Shown here piece by piece: positions 1 through 5,533 of a DNA stretch of 5,533 bases. The notes below the pieces were generated by a model. It had not been told where the DNA came from. It did not search any database and saw nothing but the letters and a program-made list of their open reading frames with translations. This stretch comes from Opitutales bacterium (GTDB lineage Bacteria > Verrucomicrobiota > Verrucomicrobiia > Opitutales > Intestinicryptomonadaceae). Location: assembly GCA_017633865.1 (NCBI GenBank), contig JAGBOM010000313.1, forward strand, positions 1 to 5,533, given 5' to 3'. Made by a program: the position numbers and the translations under genes. The stretch's first letter is position 1, and every line of letters begins with the position of its first letter.

Positions 1-558
<558 letters not shown>

Positions 559-673
559 AATCTTTTTTTGTCTTTTTAAGCGGAAGCCGAAAGTTTTTTT
601 ATTTCGGAAGACGCGGGGGGAAATTTTACCGCCGAGGCTCAACGCCCCGCCGTCCCCGCGTTTTGGGGCGGAG
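559..673. other. Convergent gap with GC-rich inverted repeats, possible weak terminators
   Basis: This 115-base gap separates the stop codons of thiC (plus) and queC (minus). It holds overlapping inverted repeats. Bases 608-619 pair with 653-664: an 8-bp core ACGCGGGG/CCCCGCGT, extended by two wobbles and two A-T pairs, with a 33-base loop. Bases 643-648 (CGCCCC) can instead pair with 665-670 (GGGGCG), and these two pairings exclude each other. A smaller repeat, CCGAAA (587-592) with TTTCGG (602-607), encloses a run of seven T. T-runs at 562-568, 572-576 and 594-600 follow thiC. None has the classic shape of a tight stem followed directly by a long U-tract, so termination of thiC or queC here is plausible but unproven. 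I see no gene in it. Confidence 0.4.
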
Positions 674-1330
674 TTAATCTTCGTAGGCGGTCGGGTCGGG
701 AACTCCGGCGGCGATAAACGCCTGCCTGCGCTCGGAGCAGGTGCCGCATTTGCCGCAGTGCCTTTCCCCTCCCTTGTAGCATGACCACGTTAAAGAAAAA
801 TCCACGCCCAGCTTTGCGCCCAAAGAAACGATTTGCGCCTTCGCCATATTTATAAACGGGCGAAGAAGCTCGATTTTGCGGGCGTCGGCAAGGCGGATCG
901 CCCCCGCCATGGCGTCGGCAAATTCGGGGGTGCAGTCGGCATACAGGGCGTGGTCGCCGCCGTGGGCGGCGTAGGCTACGGCGTCGCACTTTTTGGCAAT
1001 CGCGCGCGCCGCGGCGAACGAAAGCAGAATCATATTTCTATTGGGGACAACGGTTGCCGACATATTTTCGGGCGCGTAGGAGCCGTCGGGAACTTCCACT
1101 TTCGGGCTTGTCAGGGCGCAGTCGCCGAACATGTCGGAAAGGCTCGACAAGTCTATTACCCTGTGCGGCACCCCGAGCCTGCGGCAGTTCTCGGCGGCGA
1201 ATTCGAGCTCCTTAAAGTGCTTTTGCCCGTAGTTTACGCTTACGGCCTCGGCTACGCTCCCCGTGGAGGCCAAATGATGAAGCAGAACTGTGGAGTCGAG
1301 CCCGCCCGAATATATCAAAACCGTTTTCAT
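674..1330 (-). CDS. queC: 7-cyano-7-deazaguanine (preQ0) synthase QueC
   Basis: QueC is an ATP-dependent cytoplasmic enzyme that converts 7-carboxy-7-deazaguanine plus ammonia into preQ0, the precursor of the tRNA wobble nucleoside queuosine. The 218-residue protein has the usual family length. It shows the PP-loop ATP-binding motif SGGLDST (residues 8-14), SVNYGQKH (31-38), VPNRN (95-99), HGGDHALYADCTPEF (123-137), and the terminal zinc site with Cys184, Cys192, Cys195 and Cys198 (context TWSC...HCGKCGTC). The ATG at 1328-1330 places the PP-loop at the expected distance from the N-terminus. No Shine-Dalgarno sequence precedes it. The gene stands alone: no queD, queE or queF is visible, and no dpd-type DNA-modification gene that would suggest a different use of preQ0. 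It is divergent from the phosphate-transporter gene, with which it shares a 98-base promoter region, and convergent with thiC. Confidence 0.97.
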   Translation of the reverse strand: MKTVLIYSGGLDSTVLLHHLASTGSVAEAVSVNYGQKHFKELEFAAENCRRLGVPHRVIDLSSLSDMFGDCALTSPKVEVPDGSYAPENMSATVVPNRNMILLSFAAARAIAKKCDAVAYAAHGGDHALYADCTPEFADAMAGAIRLADARKIELLRPFINMAKAQIVSLGAKLGVDFSLTWSCYKGGERHCGKCGTCSERRQAFIAAGVPDPTAYED

Positions 1331-1353
1331 AATGTATTTTTTATATTGGCCGA

Positions 1354-1383
1354 TATTAACGTTTTTAAATTTACAAACAACAA
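1354..1383 (-). promoter_or_regulatory. Tentative queC promoter
   Basis: Reading the minus strand, TTGTTG (1378-1383) is followed after 18 bases by TTAATA (1354-1359), a weak match to a sigma-70-type -35/-10 pair, about 24 bases from the queC ATG. An alternative -10, TATAAA (1340-1345), lies very close to the start and would leave almost no leader. The region is so AT-rich that chance matches are expected. Confidence 0.22.
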
Positions 1384-1396
1384 TAATCCCCTAAAC

Positions 1397-1405
1397 TGGT
1401 ATAAT
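1397..1405 (+). promoter_or_regulatory. Extended -10 promoter of the Na/Pi transporter gene
   Basis: The sequence TGGTATAAT is a perfect extended -10 element (TGN followed by consensus TATAAT at 1400-1405). No good -35 box lies 16-18 bases upstream (that stretch reads roughly ACAACA), which fits an extended -10 promoter that depends less on a -35. Transcription would begin near 1411-1413, giving a leader of about 17 bases before the ATG at 1429. That is too short for a riboswitch. The surrounding 98-base divergent spacer is markedly AT-rich against the GC-rich flanking genes. I see no clear Pho-box-like direct repeat in it. Confidence 0.6.
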
Positions 1406-1428
1406 TCTTTTTTATTTTAAGAACCAAA

Positions 1429-3192
1429 ATGTTTACGCTGTTTCAGATAATAGGGAGCCTCGGGCTGTTCCTCTTCGGCATGAAGCTTATGAGCGACTCC
1501 CTCCAAAAGCTCGCGGGCGAAAGACTCCGCTCGATAATGAGCACCATGACTGGCAACCGCTTTAAGGGCGTTTTTTCAGGGCTTATAATAACCTCGGCGA
1601 TACAGTCGTCGACGGCCACCACGGTAATGGTGGTAAGCTTCGTAAACGCGGGGCTTTTAAAGCTGCGGGAGGCCATAGGCGTAATTATGGGCGCCAACCT
1701 CGGCACAACCGTAACGGCCTGGATTATCGCCTACTTCGCGTTCACGTTCTCGCTTTCTTCCGTCGCGCTTCCGGTTGTGGGCGCGGGCGTGGTTTTCTTC
1801 TTCATAAAAAAGCCCGCCTACAAAACCTTCGGCGAATTTCTTGTGGGGTTCGGGCTTCTGTTTATGGCGATGGGTTTTTTGAAAGACTCCGTGCCCGACA
1901 TTAACGCCCACCCCGAGCTTCTCGAAACAATCAAGAACTACTCGAACCTCGGGTTTTTATCGATACTTATATTTCTCGCATTCGGCGTAGTGCTTACGCT
2001 CGTGGTGCAGGCCTCGGCGGTCGCTATGGCGATAACTATGACGATGGTGATAAAGGGCTGGATAACCTTCGACCTCGCGGCCGCGATAGTCCTCGGCGAA
2101 AATATCGGCACCACAGCCACCGCGATGCTGTCGGCGGCCACGGGCAACACAAACGCGAAGCGCGCGGCGTTCGTGCACATGTGCTTCAACCTTATCGGCG
2201 TTTGCTGGGTTCTGATTGTGTTTACGCACTTTACGGCGTTCGTAAACGATGTCGTAAACGGGTGGTTCTCGGGCGCGCGCGAGGCCGCGATAGCCGCGGG
2301 CAAAACAGCCGGCGAAATCGAAACCATAGGCCTTACGGAAAAGCTCGCGCTATTCCACACGCTCTTTAACGGCTCCAACATTCTGCTTTTGATAGGCTTT
2401 GTGCCGCTTCTTGAAAAGCTGGTCTGCAAGATTATAAAGGGAAACCCCGACGAGAAGAAGGAAACCTCGAAGGAGCGCCTCGAATACCTCGCAAGCCACT
2501 TTGCCGAAATGGGCGAGCTCTGCCTTTTCGAGGGGCAGAAGGAGGTCGTAAAGCTCGCGGAAATGTCCTCCAAAATGTTTAACGGCTTTACCGACATCTT
2601 CCAAAAGCCCGACGAAGACCTTAGCGGGCAGGTAAACGAGCTTAGAAACATCGAGGAGGAGTGCGACAAGCTCTCGTACGCCCTGACAAACTTCTTCATA
2701 CAGTGCACCGCGCACGAGCTAAGCGAGCAAAGCACGAACATCGTCGTAAAAAACATGGTGATTATCGCCGAGCTTGAAGACATGAGCGACTGCTGCTACC
2801 GCCTTATAACCCTCGCCAGAAAGCGCTACCGCAAGCAGTTTAAGGACCAGATGCTGCAGTCGCCCGCCTTCGTGCAGTTCTGCGCGGAAATCGACAACTT
2901 CCTGCTATACGCGCGCAGAATGCTGCTCCAAAACGTGATAAGCCGCGCCGACCTCGAAAACGCGGTAAAGATACGCGCCATGCTCGACAAAAACCGCAAG
3001 TCCATACGCAAGGAGGTCATCGCCGAAATCGAGCTCGGAGCGGCGAGCGCGAAGGGCGGCATTTTGTTTATCGAAATTCTCGGCCAGTGCGAAAAGGTCG
3101 GAGCCCACGCCATGAACATTCTGGAGGCATTGCAGGACCCGTCGATTTTGTTCGCGGGGCCGAAGATTGCGAAAGGCAAGACCATCGCGTAG
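1429..3192 (+). CDS. Na/Pi cotransporter family protein with C-terminal PhoU-like domain
   Basis: This inner-membrane protein of 587 residues belongs to the type II Na+/phosphate cotransporter family (Na_Pi_cotrans repeats, as in NptA/YjbB), likely moving phosphate with sodium. Two inverted repeats are visible. The first has QSSTATT (residues 59-65) and GANLGTT (88-94). The second has QASAVAM (194-200) and GENIGTT (223-229). Hydrophobic segments lie roughly at 5-19, 46-75, 82-127, 135-151, 174-205, 214-235, 245-270 and 303-330. From about 345 to 575 the protein is charged and helical without membrane segments, matching the PhoU-like tail of many bacterial members; this part is thought to be cytoplasmic and regulatory. 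The ATG at 1429 fits the family N-terminus (GLFLFGMKLMSDSLQKLAG). Oddities are the altered QSS motif in repeat two, a predominance of ATA isoleucine codons, and no Shine-Dalgarno. Substrate and direction cannot be told from sequence; some relatives act mainly as phosphate exporters. metG follows after 47 bases. Confidence 0.93.
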   Translation: MFTLFQIIGSLGLFLFGMKLMSDSLQKLAGERLRSIMSTMTGNRFKGVFSGLIITSAIQSSTATTVMVVSFVNAGLLKLREAIGVIMGANLGTTVTAWIIAYFAFTFSLSSVALPVVGAGVVFFFIKKPAYKTFGEFLVGFGLLFMAMGFLKDSVPDINAHPELLETIKNYSNLGFLSILIFLAFGVVLTLVVQASAVAMAITMTMVIKGWITFDLAAAIVLGENIGTTATAMLSAATGNTNAKRAAFVHMCFNLIGVCWVLIVFTHFTAFVNDVVNGWFSGAREAAIAAGKTAGEIETIGLTEKLALFHTLFNGSNILLLIGFVPLLEKLVCKIIKGNPDEKKETSKERLEYLASHFAEMGELCLFEGQKEVVKLAEMSSKMFNGFTDIFQKPDEDLSGQVNELRNIEEECDKLSYALTNFFIQCTAHELSEQSTNIVVKNMVIIAELEDMSDCCYRLITLARKRYRKQFKDQMLQSPAFVQFCAEIDNFLLYARRMLLQNVISRADLENAVKIRAMLDKNRKSIRKEVIAEIELGAASAKGGILFIEILGQCEKVGAHAMNILEALQDPSILFAGPKIAKGKTIA

Positions 3193-3239
3193 GCCGATTC
3201 CCGAAATTACGAAAAATTTTAACCAAACTTAAACAAACG

Positions 3240-4781
3240 ATGAAAAATTTTTACATCACAACAGCGATAGACTACGCGAACGGCTCGCCCCACCTCGGCC
3301 ACGCCTACGAAAAAGTCCTGACGGACGTCGTGGCGAGATTTAGGAGGCTTAAAGGCGAGAGCGTCCACTTTTTGACGGGGCTTGACGAGCACGGGCAGAA
3401 AGTCCAGCAAAGCGCGAGAAAAGCGGGCGTCGAGCCCCTGAAGTTTTGCGACGAGCAGGCCGAAAAGTTCGCCTCTATGTGCAGGCTTTTAAACATCTCC
3501 AACGACGACTATATCCGCACCTCGCAGGAAAGGCACAAGAAGGTCGTCCGCGCCCTTTTGCAAAAGCTTTTCGACAAGGGCGAAATATACAAGTCGGAAT
3601 ACAAGGGCTTCTACTCCGCCCGCCAAGAGCAGTTCCTGCAGGACAAAGACAGAAACGAGGACGGCTCCTGGCCGGAAATCTTCGGCGAAGTCTCCGAAAT
3701 CACGGAGTCCAACTACTTCTTTAAAATCGGCAAGTATCAGGAGTGGCTCGTAGACTACATCAAAACGCACGACAACTTCATCTTCCCGCGCTTCAGGGCG
3801 AAGCAGGTTCTGGAATTCCTCAAGGAGCCGCTGAACGACCTTTGCATATCGCGCCCGAAGGAGAGGCTCGAATGGGGAATCCCCCTGCCCTTCGACGAAA
3901 ACTACGTAACCTACGTCTGGTTCGACGCCCTCGTAAACTACATCTCCGCCGTCGGCTTCGGAGCCGCCGATTTTGAAAGCTATTGGCCCGCGGACTTCCA
4001 TGTAATCGGCAAGGACATACTCGTGCCGCCGCACGCGGTATATTGGCCCATCATGCTAAAAGCTCTCGACATCGAGCCGCCTAAATCCCTGCTCGTGCAC
4101 GGCTGGTGGCTTTCCTCGGGAGAAAAAATGTCGAAAAGCCTCGGCAACATCGTAAACCCGCTCGACCTCGTCTCGCAGTTCGGCGCGGACGCCTTCAGAT
4201 ACTTTTTAATGCGCGAAATGAACGTCGGCCAAGACAGCGACTTCTCCGCCGACCAGTTCCTCGCCCGCTACACAAGCGACCTCGGCAACGACCTCGGCAA
4301 CCTCGTAAGCCGCGGCCTGAACATGTCGCACCGCTACTGCGGGGGTTTCGTCAAGGCGCAGTCCGTAAACGAGGAGCCCGAAACATCGCTCAAAGACGCG
4401 TGGAGCGCCGTAAGGGGGGAAATTTTGCCGCTTTACGAGGGAATGCAGTTCCATATCGCCCTCGACAAAATCTTCGCCTTCATCCGCGCGATAAATAAAT
4501 ACGCCGAAACCCGCGCGCCCTGGAAGCTCGCCAAGAGCGCCGACCCCGCAGATAAAGCCCGCCTTGAAACGTCGCTTGCGTTTATGTGCGAGGGCTTGAG
4601 GCTTGCGGCCTCCGCGCTCGCGCCCATTATGCCGACGATTTCGGAAAAGATTTTGAGCCTTCTTGCCCAGCCCAAGCTCGACACTTTCGGCGACGCCCTG
4701 AATTGGAGCGACAGGCTCTGCGGCGCAAAGCTCGGCGCGCAGGAAATTCTTTTCCCCCGCCCTCAGCAGCCGAAGGCTTAG
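3240..4781 (+). CDS. metG: Methionyl-tRNA synthetase, short form without zinc cysteines
   Basis: This class I aminoacyl-tRNA synthetase charges tRNA-Met with methionine in the cytoplasm. The protein has 513 residues. The catalytic signatures are SPHLGH (16-21, the HIGH motif), TGLDEHG (46-52), WFDALVNY (227-234), HVIGKDI (254-260) and KMSKS (296-300), followed by the helical anticodon-binding domain with NKYAETRAPWKLAK near residues 419-432. The protein ends at LFPRP, where the core enzyme normally ends, so the C-terminal Trbp111-like tRNA-binding dimer domain is absent. In the connective-peptide region (about 123-162, GFYSARQEQF to ESNYFF) there is no cysteine, so the usual zinc knuckle is missing. 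The frame stays open upstream to 3087, but that stretch overlaps the transporter gene; the ATG at 3240 begins the typical MKNFYITTAIDYANGSPHLGH N-terminus. The leader is A-rich without a Shine-Dalgarno. The 47-base gap after the transporter gene shows no terminator, so cotranscription is possible. A strong terminator follows. Confidence 0.97.
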   Translation: MKNFYITTAIDYANGSPHLGHAYEKVLTDVVARFRRLKGESVHFLTGLDEHGQKVQQSARKAGVEPLKFCDEQAEKFASMCRLLNISNDDYIRTSQERHKKVVRALLQKLFDKGEIYKSEYKGFYSARQEQFLQDKDRNEDGSWPEIFGEVSEITESNYFFKIGKYQEWLVDYIKTHDNFIFPRFRAKQVLEFLKEPLNDLCISRPKERLEWGIPLPFDENYVTYVWFDALVNYISAVGFGAADFESYWPADFHVIGKDILVPPHAVYWPIMLKALDIEPPKSLLVHGWWLSSGEKMSKSLGNIVNPLDLVSQFGADAFRYFLMREMNVGQDSDFSADQFLARYTSDLGNDLGNLVSRGLNMSHRYCGGFVKAQSVNEEPETSLKDAWSAVRGEILPLYEGMQFHIALDKIFAFIRAINKYAETRAPWKLAKSADPADKARLETSLAFMCEGLRLAASALAPIMPTISEKILSLLAQPKLDTFGDALNWSDRLCGAKLGAQEILFPRPQQPKA

Positions 4782-4800
4782 TTTTTTTAATACGATTTTT

Positions 4801-4827
4801 AAGCGGGGGAGCACCCCGCTTTTTTTT
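4801..4827 (+). terminator. Intrinsic terminator of metG
   Basis: An 8-bp perfect stem, AAGCGGGG (4801-4808) with CCCCGCTT (4814-4821), closes a 5-base loop, and T-tract bases 4820-4827 follow the GC core. It lies 20 bases past the metG stop. On the opposite strand the stem is not followed by a U-tract, so it acts only on rightward transcription. Confidence 0.93.
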
Positions 4828-4834
4828 GCGCCCT

Positions 4835-4850
4835 TAAAAAAATTTTTTTA
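4835..4850. other. A7T7 palindrome
   Basis: The 16 bases TAAAAAAATTTTTTTA form a perfect palindrome of seven A and seven T lying between the two opposed terminators. Long A-tracts of this form are known to curve or stiffen DNA and to attract nucleoid proteins. It is flanked by GCGCCC (4828-4833) and GCG (4851-4853). No function can be assigned from sequence alone; it may only be spacer. Confidence 0.6.
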
Positions 4851-4889
4851 GCGACAACGCCGCTTAATAACGCTCCCGCGTTTTGCCGC

Positions 4890-4905
4890 GCGCCCAAGCG
4901 GGCGC
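4890..4905. repeat. Small GC hairpin beyond the ROK-gene terminator
   Basis: GCGCCC (4890-4895) and GGGCGC (4900-4905) form a 6-bp perfect stem with a 4-base loop. On the minus strand it comes immediately after the U6 tract of the ROK-gene terminator, so the two hairpins flank that tract. On the plus strand it is followed by six A, so it is not a terminator in that direction. It may act as backup structure for read-through RNA. Confidence 0.5.
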
Positions 4906-4937
4906 AAAAAACGGCGAGGGGCTTTCGCCCCGCGCCG
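4906..4937 (-). terminator. Intrinsic terminator of the ROK-family gene, GAAA tetraloop
   Basis: Read on the minus strand, CGGCG (4933-4937) and GGGGC (4927-4931) pair with GCCCC (4918-4922) and CGCCG (4912-4916), with one C-U mismatch (4932/4917) in the middle. The loop is GAAA, a stabilising GNRA tetraloop, and six U follow (A-run 4906-4911 on the plus strand). It lies about 21 bases after the ROK-gene stop. This is a textbook rho-independent terminator. Confidence 0.92.
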
Positions 4938-4958
4938 CCGGAAAATTTAGCCGCCAAA

Positions 4959-5533
4959 CTATGCGTTAAGCTTGTCTATTTGGTTGAGCGCGAAAGCGTA
5001 CGCGCCGACCGCCACCGCCTCGCTTGTTCCAAGCCTGCTTATGCCGAGGCCGACGCGCTTAATCGGGTCGTAAACAACCTCCCGCTCGGAGCCGTAAACC
5101 TTGATAGCCTTTTCGCCGCCCTTCAAAAATTCCGCCATTGAAGATGCGTCCTCAAGGTTGTAGGCCTTTTGCGCGAGCCTGTTTAAAACCGAGCCGTCGT
5201 ACTTTTTAATTGAGCCGTTCATTACGGATACAGCCTTGTCCAAAAAGAGCCTGTGCCCGTACGAAAGCCCGCCGCCTACAACTATTAAAGAGTCGAAAAG
5301 CGTGGCGATTGTCGAGAAGGCGCTGCCCAAAACAAGCCCCATTTCCTCGTAGGCTTCGATTGCCGCCTTTTTGTCGCCCTCGCGCTTGCCGAGGGCGATG
5401 TCCTCAATGTCTTTGGGGGAAAGCGAGGCGTAGTCCTCCGCGTTTACGCGGCGCGCGTACGCCTTTTGCACGGCGCGAATGCACGCGCCCTCCTCTGCGA
5501 TGCAGTCGGGGCGCAGGCCGTTTTGCAAAAGCC
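4959..5533 (-). CDS. ROK-family protein (sugar kinase-like), C-terminal part (5' end outside window)
   Basis: The ROK family holds ATP-dependent sugar kinases (glucokinase, N-acetylmannosamine kinase, fructokinase and similar) and sugar-responsive repressors. The frame is open to the right edge and gives 190 complete codons ending in TAG. The best landmarks are DSLIVVGGGLSYG (about fragment residues 80-92), the glycine-rich turn of the second actin-like ATPase lobe, and the end segment RLGTSEAVAVGAYAFAL, which matches the closing helix of ROK proteins. The preceding helix EAYEEMGLVLGSAFSTIATLFD also fits. At the place where many ROK proteins carry the zinc motif GCxE, this one reads CIAEEGACIRAVQ, so the classical CxCGxxGCxE zinc site is not evident, although its first part would be outside the window. 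The N-terminal lobe with the catalytic Asp, or any DNA-binding domain, is not visible, so kinase and regulator cannot be separated. The TTG at 5528 is internal, not a start. The gene is convergent with metG. Confidence 0.85.
   Translation of the reverse strand, partial: LLQNGLRPDCIAEEGACIRAVQKAYARRVNAEDYASLSPKDIEDIALGKREGDKKAAIEAYEEMGLVLGSAFSTIATLFDSLIVVGGGLSYGHRLFLDKAVSVMNGSIKKYDGSVLNRLAQKAYNLEDASSMAEFLKGGEKAIKVYGSEREVVYDPIKRVGLGISRLGTSEAVAVGAYAFALNQIDKLNA

Noticed and set aside
833..1420. Open frame of 195 codons on the plus strand across queC
   Set aside because: The minus-strand QueC has every expected motif; the plus-strand translation is Gly/Arg/Val-rich and low in complexity, typical of a shadow frame.
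1331..1428. preQ1 riboswitch upstream of queC (GGTTC and an A-run are present on the minus strand)
   Set aside because: The GGTTC and A-rich pieces occur, but without the stem-forming C-rich partner, correct spacing and pseudoknot pairing of a preQ1-I aptamer; the A/T-rich sequence makes such pieces likely by chance.
1938..2783. Long open frame (281 codons) antisense to the Na/Pi transporter gene
   Set aside because: It mirrors the codon bias of the real gene on the other strand, its translation is Ser/Ile-rich without recognisable motifs, and the sense protein is clearly a conserved family member.
3087..3239. Upstream extension of metG by 51 codons overlapping the transporter gene
   Set aside because: The extension has no MetRS homology (MRKGRSPRHEHSG...), and the family N-terminus begins exactly at the ATG at 3240.
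3193..3239. Terminator or separate promoter between the transporter gene and metG
   Set aside because: The 47 bases contain no GC hairpin with a T-run and no convincing -35/-10 pair.
3489..4034. Open frame of 181 codons antisense to metG, and another at 4206-4814
   Set aside because: Both oppose a certain MetRS and have no motif; they arise from the strong third-position bias of metG.

Overview
The window carries five protein-coding genes, all ordinary housekeeping or transport functions, with no RNA gene, CRISPR array, insertion sequence or phage gene that I can recognise. The base composition is moderately GC-rich, while the gaps are AT-rich or GC-hairpin-rich. Three native start codons are visible (queC, the Na/Pi transporter gene, metG). 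All three lie behind A/T-rich leaders without a Shine-Dalgarno sequence. Together with a zinc-knuckle-less short MetRS and frequent AUA isoleucine codons in the transporter gene, this suggests a bacterium from a lineage that often initiates without SD, such as Verrucomicrobiota (Opitutae-like) or a relative. The lineage call is inference from style, not proof.

Layout: (1) 1-558, plus strand, the C-terminal end of thiC (thiamin pyrimidine synthesis), cut by the left edge. (2) 559-673, a convergent gap with several GC-rich inverted repeats that could end transcription from one or both sides. (3) 674-1330, minus strand, complete queC (preQ0 synthesis for queuosine). (4) 1331-1428, an AT-rich divergent promoter region with a near-ideal extended -10 box facing right. 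(5) 1429-3192, plus strand, a Na/Pi-cotransporter-family protein with a cytoplasmic PhoU-like tail. (6) 3240-4781, plus strand, metG (methionyl-tRNA synthetase), 47 bases downstream and possibly cotranscribed. (7) 4782-4958, a convergent gap with two clear, oppositely oriented intrinsic terminators, an extra hairpin and an A7T7 palindrome. (8) 4959-5533, minus strand, the C-terminal part of a ROK-family sugar kinase or regulator, cut by the right edge.

The genes do not form one pathway. thiC, queC and metG are unrelated parts of cofactor and tRNA metabolism, and the transporter and ROK protein belong to phosphate and sugar handling. I found no evidence for a new biological system. The points most worth a second look are the MetRS variant, the altered QSS motif in the second transporter repeat, the lack of SD sequences and the arrangement of hairpins between metG and the ROK gene.
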